Assembly (NCBI GenBank): GCA_963723135.1 | Contig: CAVRPN010000004.1 | Coordinates: forward strand, 1 to 64,000 | DNA from: Sulfotelmatobacter sp963723135 | Lineage (GTDB): Bacteria > Acidobacteriota > Terriglobia > Terriglobales > Acidobacteriaceae | Length of the DNA stretch: 64,000 nucleotides | Direction of reading: 5' to 3' | Part shown: positions 43,096 to 51,381 of the stretch, piece by piece | Position numbering within the stretch: the first letter of the stretch is position 1 | Layout of the letters: each line of letters begins with the position of its first letter | Notes under the pieces: model-generated | Told to the model about the DNA's origin: nothing | Seen by the model: the letters and a program-made list of their open reading frames with translations, nothing else | The model's database searches: none | Made by a program: the position numbers and the translations under genes

Positions 43096-44317
43096 TGGCA
43101 ACGCCGACTGGGCGACAGTCTGCGAATCTGTCTTGCTGGACAATTCCGGTTACCGCGCTGATGACGTCTTCTACATCTTCCTCGGTCATACGAGGAGACA
43201 ATGGCAGCGAGACCATTCGTTCGTACTCCTGCTGCGCGACCGGGAGCTCCTCAGCTCTGTACTGGTACTTTTCGCGATAGTACGTGTGCAGATGGATTGG
43301 AATGAAGTGTACGGAGCAGCCAATGTTGCGATTTCGCATTTCGCAAATGAATCGATCCCGCGTAATGCGCGCCCGGTCCAAGTTCAGTCGCAGCACATAG
43401 AGGTGCCATGCATGTTGAACATCATTTCGCTCAGTGGGTATTTCTAATTCTTCGCAGGCCCTGAAAGCGGCCTGGTATCGATGGACGATGGCGCGGCGCC
43501 TGGCGTGAAGCTCCGGCAATTTTTTCAATTGATGCACTCCGAGAGCCGCCTGAATGTCCGTCATGTTGTACTTGAAGCCCGGACAAACAACGTCGTAGAA
43601 CCAGGATCCGTTGGCCCCGTAGCGCTTCCAGGCATCGCGGTTCATCCCGTGCAAGCTCCAATGTCGAGCTTCGTCCAGCAACCCCTTGTGCCCGGTGAGC
43701 ATCCCTCCTTCGGCGGTGGTCAGGTTTTTCGTGGCATAAAAGGAGAAGCAGGTAAGCACCGGCACATTGTCTGATACTGAGAGAGATCCAATGGGATGAC
43801 CCTTGTAAGCAGCAGGCAGTGAATGAGCGGCGTCTTCGATTACGGCCAAATGGTATTCGGCCGCGATTTTCAAGATGGCATCGCGGTCGCAAGGGTGACC
43901 GTAGAGGTGCACCGGCATGATGGCTTTCACGTGCAGGCCAAGATCTCTTTCGGCCCTTTCAATCTGGCAGCGAATGCCCCGAGGATCCAAATTCAACGTA
44001 TCGGCCTCGACATCGCAAAGGATGGGGGTAGCTCCCACATGCTCGATAACGTGCACTCCGGAACAAAATGTGAGCGGAGTGGTAATGACGGCATCGCCCG
44101 GGCCGATTCCGAGCGCTAGCAGGGAAAGGTGCAGCGCGGCCGTGCAAGAACTGACTGCGAGCGCATCGGGAGCCTTGACGAACTGCGCGAATTCCTTCTC
44201 AAAGCGCTCTACCTTCGGACCGGTGGTGATCCAGTCTGAGCGCAGCGTGTCCACAACCTCACTGATTTCCTCTTCTCCGATCAGCGGAGGAGAGAACGGC
44301 AGGAATCTATCGCGCAT
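43088..44317 (-). CDS. DegT/DnrJ/EryC1/StrS aminotransferase
   Basis: 409-residue PLP enzyme that aminates keto sugars of nucleotide-diphosphate sugars. The N-terminus FLPFSPPLIGEEEISEVVDT with LRSDWITTGPKVERFEKEFA is classical for the ArnB/PglE/WecE type. The PLP region has SSCTAALHLSLLALGIGPGD, an Asp in AVIEDAAHSLPAAYKG and the Schiff-base Lys in LTCFSFYATKNLTTAEGGML. FKYNMTDIQAALGVHQLKKL and a C-terminal CSVHFIPIHLHTYYREK complete it. Together with the WbpM/PglF-like dehydratase it would give a 4-amino-4,6-dideoxy sugar nucleotide (inference). A dedicated acetyltransferase (PglD-like) is not present in the locus. Confidence 0.93.
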   Translation of the reverse strand: MRDRFLPFSPPLIGEEEISEVVDTLRSDWITTGPKVERFEKEFAQFVKAPDALAVSSCTAALHLSLLALGIGPGDAVITTPLTFCSGVHVIEHVGATPILCDVEADTLNLDPRGIRCQIERAERDLGLHVKAIMPVHLYGHPCDRDAILKIAAEYHLAVIEDAAHSLPAAYKGHPIGSLSVSDNVPVLTCFSFYATKNLTTAEGGMLTGHKGLLDEARHWSLHGMNRDAWKRYGANGSWFYDVVCPGFKYNMTDIQAALGVHQLKKLPELHARRRAIVHRYQAAFRACEELEIPTERNDVQHAWHLYVLRLNLDRARITRDRFICEMRNRNIGCSVHFIPIHLHTYYREKYQYRAEELPVAQQEYERMVSLPLSPRMTEEDVEDVISAVTGIVQQDRFADCRPVGVASV

Positions 44318-44370
44318 GATGGAAGAACCTCTGCTTATTGGTTTGGGACGAGTGACTGGTCAATACTTGG

Positions 44371-45087
44371 TCATTGCTTTTCGAGCAGGCAAAGATAGTG
44401 GGTGCACAGGAGCCGAATCTTGGAGGCGAGATAATAAACTGTCGGTCCTAAGCGTCCAATTGCTCTCCCCAGCGGTGGCGCCAAAGTGATCCTGCGACTG
44501 GTCATGGAAAAACCCGGAAAGAGTCGGTGGACCTCGGGGAGGCGGATGCCTCGCACATCCGGGTTCGCCGGATTATTAAAGGCGAAGTCGTACCACAGGA
44601 GCCTCCCACCTGGAACCAGCACCCGATCGATTTCTTGAGCAATCTGGCACCTCACTTCAGTATTCAGCACGGAGGTGAACAGCATGGACTGGGAAACGAA
44701 GTCGAAGCTGCAATCGGAAAACGGAAGTTCCGAGGCACTACCGCAAATCACCTGCAGATTCAGTGGTCCGGCCCGCGCCTTCCGGGTGAACACCGGCAAT
44801 AGATCGATGCCCCATAACCGCCTTGGATCGGCCTCATATTCGAGGTATTGCAGCAGAGCGGAGCCCCTGCCGCAACCAACATCGAGAATCCGCAGGCCAG
44901 CCAGCGACTTCAGGCCCGCCGAGCGCAACAGGGCCGCCATCGTCGATTCCCGCTCGTGGAGGCAATACAAATGGCCCGGATTTGTCCGCAAGTATCGTTG
45001 CGCGAGAACCGGACGATTCCGATACTCATACGTTCTCTGCAAACGATCGAGCTCCTGGCGCTCGCTGCTTCTTACAGGCGTATGCAT
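44371..45087 (-). CDS. Class I SAM-dependent methyltransferase in the polysaccharide locus
   Basis: About 238 residues. SAM motif I is LRILDVGCGRGSALLQYLEY, the acidic strand is LWGIDLLPVFTRKAR, then LQVICGSASELPFSDCSFDF, and IDRVLVPGGRLLWYDFAFNN follows. This Methyltransf_11/25 layout would methylate a sugar or lipid carrier intermediate, perhaps capping the chain. The C-terminus (about 170-238) with GRAIGRLGPTVYYLASKIRL looks membrane-associated. I place the start at the ATG at 45087; TTG/GTG codons at 45147 and 45141 give a longer form. It lies between the glycosyltransferase and aminotransferase genes on the same strand. Confidence 0.85.
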   Translation of the reverse strand: MHTPVRSSERQELDRLQRTYEYRNRPVLAQRYLRTNPGHLYCLHERESTMAALLRSAGLKSLAGLRILDVGCGRGSALLQYLEYEADPRRLWGIDLLPVFTRKARAGPLNLQVICGSASELPFSDCSFDFVSQSMLFTSVLNTEVRCQIAQEIDRVLVPGGRLLWYDFAFNNPANPDVRGIRLPEVHRLFPGFSMTSRRITLAPPLGRAIGRLGPTVYYLASKIRLLCTHYLCLLEKQ

Positions 45088-45223
45088 GTGCGTCAGGTTC
45101 GGCGTTAGCTCGCTCGGTATCAACTTAGACGATAGGCCCACCCGCAATGTGCCGACGACTTAAGGGTAGAGATATCCGGCGTTCTGAAAGGCCAACGACA
45201 CTCGGTTTACCTGTCGAATCCGA

Positions 45224-46363
45224 TCAGTAGGCCACGATCTTCTGATTGCGAAGGGCTTTGAGCATCCCCAGCAAAAAGCCGACGTTTGCCAGACAGAACG
45301 CAAACGGATAACCGAACACCCAAGCCGAGCGCTGCTTGCGGGTTAGTACCCAGCCGACGAATGCGGAGAGGTAGAAGCCGATCTGCAGCCAGCACAGAAC
45401 AATCGCCCGTCCTTCAAGGGCCAGCAGCATGTTGGATAGAAGAACAACGGCCAGGAAAAACGGAGTCAGCCAGCGCAGCAGCTTGTGCGAGACCAGCCCC
45501 AGAGAGGTGAAGGGAAAGCGCAGCGGATTCAGGAGCGCAGGACGAGAGAGGGTGCCGGCCCAGTTCCTTGCCGTCATGCGAATTCGGGCCCGAAGCTCCC
45601 CTTCGATGCTGTGCGGCATGGCATCGAATACGATCGATTCCCGGTCCTGGATAACTCTGTATCCTCGCAAGTGAATGTCCAGCGGCATAATGCAGTCGTC
45701 GCCATAGCAAGTGGGCAAGGGCTGGAAAAGCTCTCGCCGAACCGCCAAGGCCTGCCCACTGCCGGTGGCCAGGATCCCGAGATCGGATTCGACAGTGCGT
45801 AAGAAAAGTTCATAGCGCCAGTAAAACCCTTGCCCCTTCTCTACTGCGTCCTCGGGATGACCGAAATGGACGGTTGCCGTAACCAGCCCCACCGTGGGGT
45901 CGGCCAGATCGTCAACCATGGCCCGCAGAACACCGGGAGTCATGGTCGTGTTAGCGTCTGTAAGAAAGAGGATGTCCCCGCGTGCCTGGGCTGCAGCAAG
46001 GTTCTGGATACCGCTCTTTCCCACCCGGTTGGCGCTCTCCAGCCATCGGATCCGAGAATCGCGGGCGAGAAAACCGCACACGATTTCTTCCGTCCGGTCC
46101 GTAGATCCATCTGACGCTACTATGATTTCCAGCCGGTCGTGAGGGTAGAGCAGTTCCAGGCAATCCCTTAGTTTCACCGCAATCCTCTGCTGCTCGTTGT
46201 GAACCGGAATGATGATGGAGACGAAAGGATGGTCGGACCGCTCGGCGCAGATACGTTTCCGGGAAAACAGAGACGCCATCATAAAGATGAGCAGGGGATA
46301 TCCTACCCACGCATAAAGCACGACGCCCAGAAAAGCCAGGAGAAGCCAATACACTTCCATCAT
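45224..46363 (-). CDS. Family 2 glycosyltransferase with C-terminal membrane helices
   Basis: 379 residues. An N-terminal helix (MMEVYWLLLAFLGVVLYAWV) is followed by a GT-A domain: FVSIIIPVHNEQQRIAVKLR, LEIIVASDGSTDRTEEIV, the metal-site segment DILFLTDANTTM, and a late YGDDCIMPLDIHLRGYRVIQ followed by RARIRMTARN, similar to the QxxRW region of processive enzymes. Three to four helices close the protein (LLRWLTPFFLAVVLLSNMLL and others). It probably builds the repeat unit at the inner membrane. Its start overlaps the stop of the next glycosyltransferase by 4 bases, so translation is coupled. Confidence 0.9.
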   Translation of the reverse strand: MMEVYWLLLAFLGVVLYAWVGYPLLIFMMASLFSRKRICAERSDHPFVSIIIPVHNEQQRIAVKLRDCLELLYPHDRLEIIVASDGSTDRTEEIVCGFLARDSRIRWLESANRVGKSGIQNLAAAQARGDILFLTDANTTMTPGVLRAMVDDLADPTVGLVTATVHFGHPEDAVEKGQGFYWRYELFLRTVESDLGILATGSGQALAVRRELFQPLPTCYGDDCIMPLDIHLRGYRVIQDRESIVFDAMPHSIEGELRARIRMTARNWAGTLSRPALLNPLRFPFTSLGLVSHKLLRWLTPFFLAVVLLSNMLLALEGRAIVLCWLQIGFYLSAFVGWVLTRKQRSAWVFGYPFAFCLANVGFLLGMLKALRNQKIVAY

Positions 46364-47301
46364 CTGACTCGGTCTCCGGCCGCTGAAATATGGCGAGGAT
46401 TGCTTGCATCTTCAGCGGCGCCTGTCCTCAAGACAGATTGAGCGGGGCCAAGCTCGCGGTATGAATTCCTGTATCGAGCTAACACGTGCCGAAAGCCATT
46501 CTTCTGGTGCTGGTACACGCTTCGGCTGAGCATTCTTCCAGTAGTCTGGCTCTCCTCGTGCCAGACTCTCAACTTCGGGTCATGGATCACTGGCAGACCC
46601 AACTGCAGGCACATTTCGGCCACACCAAATTCCTCGCCATACAAGAAAGAAGCGTCGTCGATGAAGCCCCCGGCTTCGAAGAACCTCCGGCTGAAGATAA
46701 AGATAGACCCATGCGGCGCATAGATTCTGGTCCTGCCGTTTCGGCGAGAGGATCCTGCGTGTAAACGATTTCGCATTTTGCGCACAATGGGAGCGAGCCA
46801 CTGGGTGAGCCAGGCAACAAAGTAGGAGGAGAGTAGCAATCGGTATCGCAACATGCGAACTCGGCTTGGCCTCTTCGCGATCATCGGGTTTGCATCGAAA
46901 CCGGTGAGACTCGACACAACCGCGGGTGCCAGAACACCCTCAGCACGCGGATCGTTCACAAACAGCCGGCTTAGAAATTCCCGATCATCAAAGACGATGT
47001 CGTTGTTACAGACAATCACCCAGTCGGGGGCGCTGTGACGGGCCAAGTACTGATTCAAAGCCCATTTCGCTCCCCCCAGGTAGCCGTGATTCTCTCGAGA
47101 GGCCAGGAGTTGGACATTGCTGAACTCTGAGATGGCCTCTCGTATGCGGGAGGGCGAGCCATCACCAGAATTATTGTCGACGATCAGAAGATGGCAACCC
47201 GCGAACCCCTCAATCTCGGATGCACTGTTCAGGAATTGAAGGGTACATTCCGCTTGCCGGAAATTGACCGTGATAATGAGCGCCTTCGAATCGTCCATCA
47301 C
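46360..47301 (-). CDS. Family 2 glycosyltransferase, rhamnosyltransferase-like
   Basis: 313 residues, soluble GT-A type. ALIITVNFRQAECTLQFLNS opens the fold, CHLLIVDNNSGDGSPSRIRE gives the nucleotide site, and WVIVCNNDIVFDDREFLSRL contains the metal-binding NND in place of DxD, as in the WbbL/rhamnosyltransferase-like group. IYAPHGSIFIFSRRFFEAGG and FLYGEEFGVAEMCLQLGLPV complete the acceptor side. Donor and acceptor are unknown. Four-base overlaps with both neighbours (46360-46363 and 47298-47301) show tight coupling with the polymerase-like gene and the other glycosyltransferase. Confidence 0.9.
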   Translation of the reverse strand: MMDDSKALIITVNFRQAECTLQFLNSASEIEGFAGCHLLIVDNNSGDGSPSRIREAISEFSNVQLLASRENHGYLGGAKWALNQYLARHSAPDWVIVCNNDIVFDDREFLSRLFVNDPRAEGVLAPAVVSSLTGFDANPMIAKRPSRVRMLRYRLLLSSYFVAWLTQWLAPIVRKMRNRLHAGSSRRNGRTRIYAPHGSIFIFSRRFFEAGGFIDDASFLYGEEFGVAEMCLQLGLPVIHDPKLRVWHEESQTTGRMLSRSVYQHQKNGFRHVLARYRNSYRELGPAQSVLRTGAAEDASNPRHISAAGDRVR

Positions 47302-48626
47302 AAAGCCCTAGCCTCCTGGCCAGTATGTGGAGGCAGGCTAAACAACGAGGGCCGAGGCTTTGGCCTGATCAGTACAAACCAGGCGACCAGCCAAGCGAGC
47401 AGCGCCCCATTCATGCCGAAAAGTGAAATGATCGGACTGACGAGGATTGCGGAATAGAACGCTGATAGCCAGAACAGCGCGCCGAGCACGTCGTTGGATC
47501 GAATGCGATAAATCCAGCCGGCCAGCCCACCAACGAACGCGGCAATTACAGTCGCACCTGAGACCGTAAAGTCGTCGATGAGGTCCCGAAAAACGGTGTA
47601 GACATTCGTCTCCTCGGTACCGACAACATTGACGGCCTCAAGGTGTTTTCCGAGAACTCTTTCTTTTAGATGCAGCAAACCAAACTCGCCCGCGAACGTT
47701 CGTGCTCCCCACTCTGGGCGGGAGACGTCGGCCTGAGCGTACCAGTTTGCAAAAGCCGCAGGCGATCCGAACATGTAGTTGTCTAGTTTCTGGTCGTTAA
47801 CCTCAAGCACGAACGCCCGTAGCAAACCCGAGTCCCTGACGGCGTCGATTGAGGCAAACATGCCTACAGTGCAAGCCGCCGCAAGAAGCAGAAGGGCGAG
47901 ACGTCTGGGACTGAACATGGCCAACCGACCGCAATTTCGCACGCACAAAGTCGAAACATACCCACCGATCCAGCAGGTTAAACCGAGAAGGATGGCCGCT
48001 CTGGCACCGGTAAGAACCCCGTATGCAACCGCAGGCAACAGAGTCACAACGCCGATCACTCGATCGAGGCGCTTTCGGCTGCAAGCGAAAAGAACTCCTC
48101 CCAGCAAGGCTGCCGGGTGAAACCACGTCACGAGCAGTCGCACAGACCAAGGTTCAATGGCATCATCGTACCTCAGCACGGTCCACCGGGCCCCCACTTC
48201 CAGCACGCCGAGCGGGGTAAACGATAGGCCAAACTCGTCCAGGCTGGTAAAAAGGAAGTAGACACACCCCGCCAACGCGACCGCGGTGCAGAGTAAACCG
48301 TACCGCCTGCAAGGCCTGATTGAGGACTCCAATGCGCTGGCCGAGCCGGGACAGATCGGGGTACTGCTGGCGCTGCTGTGTGGTTGCAACTCATGAGCGA
48401 TCAGCGCTCCGAGTTGGATCGCAACAATGAGCAACACCAAAATCCATAACCCGCGGCCAGGCACGGGATAGTCCACGACGAGCAGGGAAATCCCGGTAAA
48501 GAACGACCACACCAGCCCAACGAACGCGCCGGGCGCAAACCAGCTTCCACAACGCAAGCGGGCGGCCACTGTCACGATCACGAGCACGGCGTAGGCCATC
48601 CACGGAGATCCGAGGATATCAATCAT
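47298..48626 (-). CDS. Wzy-like polysaccharide polymerase (O-antigen polymerase type)
   Basis: 442-residue polytopic protein with about 11-12 hydrophobic helices, for example MAYAVLVIVTVAARLRCGSW, LWILVLLIVAIQLGALIAHE and GATVIAAFVGGLAGWIYRIR. A longer extracytoplasmic loop (about residues 265-345) contains DNYMFGSPAAFANWYAQADV and EWGARTFAGEFGLLHLKERV. Such a loop is the catalytic feature of Wzy-type oligosaccharide repeat-unit polymerases. Sequence conservation in this family is low, so the assignment rests on topology, size and position between glycosyltransferases and flippase. Charged residues in its loops are plentiful. Confidence 0.78.
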   Translation of the reverse strand: MIDILGSPWMAYAVLVIVTVAARLRCGSWFAPGAFVGLVWSFFTGISLLVVDYPVPGRGLWILVLLIVAIQLGALIAHELQPHSSASSTPICPGSASALESSIRPCRRYGLLCTAVALAGCVYFLFTSLDEFGLSFTPLGVLEVGARWTVLRYDDAIEPWSVRLLVTWFHPAALLGGVLFACSRKRLDRVIGVVTLLPAVAYGVLTGARAAILLGLTCWIGGYVSTLCVRNCGRLAMFSPRRLALLLLAAACTVGMFASIDAVRDSGLLRAFVLEVNDQKLDNYMFGSPAAFANWYAQADVSRPEWGARTFAGEFGLLHLKERVLGKHLEAVNVVGTEETNVYTVFRDLIDDFTVSGATVIAAFVGGLAGWIYRIRSNDVLGALFWLSAFYSAILVSPIISLFGMNGALLAWLVAWFVLIRPKPRPSLFSLPPHTGQEARAL

Positions 48627-48633
48627 GAATTTC

Positions 48634-50004
48634 TCAGCAGGCCTCCGCCGACGATAAGCTGCGGAAGGCGCGGAAGCGCGTCATGCATAAGATGAGTGCA
48701 ATGTAGGAGCAGGCGGAAAACACCAGTATGTAACTGGCCGCCTGGTATCCAAATCGCGGTATGAAAAGGAAACACGCGATGACGTTCAGTGTCACAACAG
48801 CAGCCATGGCGATGAGCATGGCGTCGGTCTTTTGCGCGATTTCCAGCGGCTTGTGGAGAAGGAGCGCAAGCTGCCACAAGAACCCGCCCACCAGGAGCAC
48901 GGGTAACATCCTCGTGGCGATCGGATCATCGAATCCCAAAATAAGCCTGGTAATCCGGTGCGCAAGAACAGAGACACCGCCAAGCACAACCACAAAGATG
49001 ACGATCTGGGACAAGATGGAATACCGGATGATCCTGAACGATGCGGCAAACTGGCCCTCATTCCAGGAACGCATGATCCGCGGGTGGGCAGCTTGAGTGA
49101 GAGGAAATACCAGGAATGAAAACGACCGGATCGCGATTTCGTAGAGAGATGCATAGACACCGGCGCTGGCGTAACTTGCGAATCTTTGGATGACCCACCG
49201 ATCAATAACCGGCAGGATCTGCGACAGCAGGAGCCACAGGCCAACCGCCCAGCCAAAGCGCCATAACTGGCGAACCATCTGACCGGTCGAAGAGGAGTCT
49301 ACCCGGGCCCCCCCGAGTATGTCAGCGGCAGCCTGGTCAGGGTGGCTTCGCCACCGAAAACCGGGCAGAAAGGCAATGGTATACGCGATGGCTTGACCTA
49401 ATATGACCAATTCAAACTGCGTCTGCCCAGTGATCGCAACCAGGGCGACTGGAATTGCAAGACCACCGATCGAGCGTATGATCTCGCGCCGCAAAACCTT
49501 TGCCGGCCGCAGTTGTGCCTGGAATCTCGCGAGTGTGACTGTATAGATGAGAAGAGCGAAACAAAAGGCCAACGAGATGAGCGAGGTGGCAAGCGAGTAG
49601 CGAAGCCTCGCTAGTACCGCTGCGAGCGCGACGAATGTGACCACCACGGACGCCATGGTCCCCTGGTTTACTGCCCGGTCAAAAGTAAGCTGACATCCGG
49701 GTGCGTCGGCGGCCCCGGGATGGAAACGCAAAACTCCTTGTGCGAGCCATCCAGAACTTGCCGCCGCAACCGCCATCAGCAAAGGAACGAGTACGGCGAA
49801 CCGGCCATACTGATCCAAACCGATCAGGCGGATGAAAACCGGTACCGAGATAAGCCCCATGAATCCCGGAACGACTTTGCTGCTGAAATAGCTGAGCGAG
49901 TCCCACGGCAAAGCCGATTGCACTATTGAGGCTCGTCGGCCCAGCGCGGACTGCTTCACCGCCGCGTCTCGCTCAAAATCGGGAATGCTAAGCAGGTCGC
50001 CCAT
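48634..50004 (-). CDS. Wzx-like flippase (polysaccharide transport protein, MOP superfamily)
   Basis: 456-residue membrane protein with about 12-14 helices (VVPGFMGLISVPVFIRLIGL, FAVLVPLLMAVAAASSGWLA and others). The N-terminal pattern, in which LGLISVPVFIR is followed by GLDQYGRFAVL, is that of Polysacc_synt/RfbX-type flippases, which move the undecaprenyl-linked repeat unit to the periplasm. The second half (about 230-450) has the matching WRFGWAVGLWLLLSQILPVI and RWVIQRFASYASAGVYASLY. The first 30 residues are polar, with a possible earlier Met. It lies 7 bases before the polymerase gene and 57 bases after the sqdB-like gene. Confidence 0.88.
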   Translation of the reverse strand: MGDLLSIPDFERDAAVKQSALGRRASIVQSALPWDSLSYFSSKVVPGFMGLISVPVFIRLIGLDQYGRFAVLVPLLMAVAAASSGWLAQGVLRFHPGAADAPGCQLTFDRAVNQGTMASVVVTFVALAAVLARLRYSLATSLISLAFCFALLIYTVTLARFQAQLRPAKVLRREIIRSIGGLAIPVALVAITGQTQFELVILGQAIAYTIAFLPGFRWRSHPDQAAADILGGARVDSSSTGQMVRQLWRFGWAVGLWLLLSQILPVIDRWVIQRFASYASAGVYASLYEIAIRSFSFLVFPLTQAAHPRIMRSWNEGQFAASFRIIRYSILSQIVIFVVVLGGVSVLAHRITRLILGFDDPIATRMLPVLLVGGFLWQLALLLHKPLEIAQKTDAMLIAMAAVVTLNVIACFLFIPRFGYQAASYILVFSACSYIALILCMTRFRAFRSLSSAEAC

Positions 50005-50061
50005 TCGCCAACGAAACTCAGAACAGGGAAAGGCCCGTGGCCGAGGGCTCGGTCCACCAAT

Positions 50062-51264
50062 CTAGTCAGCCGCAACGGCGACGGGGGCCGGCTTGGAACG
50101 CCGGTCATTGCGGCTGTTCCTCCAGTTCACGCGCGGCAGCAAGAGGCTTGAGTCGACCCGGTCGCGATGCTGAATGGCAATGTTGACCAGCGAATCGAGC
50201 AGGGACTCGGAAAGCAAGTGCGGCTTCAGGCCAAGCGCGGGCAGCTTGGTGTGCTTGGCGTTGTAATAATGCTCCTCGGCCTCAACGCGAGGATCCGGGA
50301 GGTGATCGATGGTTGTATTCAGTCCAAGTCTCTGGCCTGCGATGTGCACCATCTGGGCGAGTTCCAGGACTGAGAATTGCTCGGTGAATTGATTAAATAC
50401 CCGGAACTCTCCTCGGGCCGCGGGGTTCAGGCAAGCCAGCTCCACGCAGCGCACCGTATCGCGAATGTCCAGAAACCCGCGCGTCTGGCCGCCCTTGCCG
50501 TATACCGTGATCGGATGTTCAATCGCCGCCTGCACGCAAAAGCGGTTGAGAGCGGTGCCAAAAACCTCATCGTAGTCGAAGCGGTTGACCAGCACCTCGT
50601 CCAGGGCAGTCTCATCCGTAACCGTACCGTAAACCACACCCTGGTTCAGATCCGTTGCGCGAATTCCCCAGATCTTGCAGCAGAAATGAATATTGTGGCT
50701 GTCATGAACCTTGGACAGGTGATAAAAGGAGCCCGGCTGTTTGGGAAAAGGCAGCAAATCCTCGCGCCCGTTGTGCTGGATCCGTATGTAGCCTTCTTCG
50801 ATGTCGATATTCGGCGTCCCGTATTCACCCATAGTCCCCAGTTTGACCAAATGGCAGTTTGGCTGGAATTCCTTGATCGCAAACAAGACGTTCAGGGTGC
50901 CAACCACATTGTTCACCTGACTAAAAACAGCGTGCTGGCGGTCGATCATCGAATACGGGGCCGACCGTTGCTCGGCAAAATGAACCACTGCCTCCGGCGC
51001 AAACTCTTGCATGACATCCGCTGTGAATTCATAGTCGAGGATATTGCCTATGAAGCTCTCGATCTCTTTCCCCGTGATGTGCTGCCAGGCCCGAAGCCGC
51101 TCGGTCAACGGACGAATCGGCGTCAACGTCTGTGCCCCCAGCTCGTGGTCCCAGGAACGGCGGTGAAAATTGTCGGCGATGGCAACCTCGTTGCCTCGCT
51201 CCGAAAGATACAACGCGGTCGGCCAGCCGCAGTAGCCGTCGCCGCCCAGAACCAGAATCCTCAT
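50062..51264 (-). CDS. sqdB: UDP-sulfoquinovose synthase homologue
   Basis: 400-residue short-chain dehydrogenase/epimerase-type enzyme that makes UDP-sulfoquinovose from UDP-glucose and sulfite. The match to plant SQD1 and bacterial SqdB is very close by eye: RILVLGGDGYCGWPTALYLS, HFAEQRSAPYSMIDRQ, LVKLGTMGEYGTPNIDIEEG, the YxxxK pair in SFYHLSKVHDSHN, IRATDLNQGVVYG, YGKGGQTRGFLDIRDTVRCV, FRVFNQFTEQFSV and DPRVEAEEHYYNAKHTKLPA. GGAGGAG lies upstream. There is no SqdX/SqdD-type sulfolipid glycosyltransferase here, and the gene sits between the chain-length and flippase genes, so the sulfonated sugar may enter the polysaccharide. Confidence 0.93.
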   Translation of the reverse strand: MRILVLGGDGYCGWPTALYLSERGNEVAIADNFHRRSWDHELGAQTLTPIRPLTERLRAWQHITGKEIESFIGNILDYEFTADVMQEFAPEAVVHFAEQRSAPYSMIDRQHAVFSQVNNVVGTLNVLFAIKEFQPNCHLVKLGTMGEYGTPNIDIEEGYIRIQHNGREDLLPFPKQPGSFYHLSKVHDSHNIHFCCKIWGIRATDLNQGVVYGTVTDETALDEVLVNRFDYDEVFGTALNRFCVQAAIEHPITVYGKGGQTRGFLDIRDTVRCVELACLNPAARGEFRVFNQFTEQFSVLELAQMVHIAGQRLGLNTTIDHLPDPRVEAEEHYYNAKHTKLPALGLKPHLLSESLLDSLVNIAIQHRDRVDSSLLLPRVNWRNSRNDRRSKPAPVAVAAD

Positions 51265-51381
51265 TGCTCCTCCTCAATCAAGGTAAGCTTCTCAGGCAAA
51301 TCGCTTTTGCGAACTGTCCTGGCGAGAGCACCAACGAGCTCGCGTTCCAAAGGCAAAGTGGGGGGATCGAATTGATTGGGA

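Noticed and set aside
50377..51375. 332-residue plus-strand frame opposite the sqdB-like gene
   Set aside because: Antisense shadow of a nearly perfect SqdB homologue; no domain of its own.
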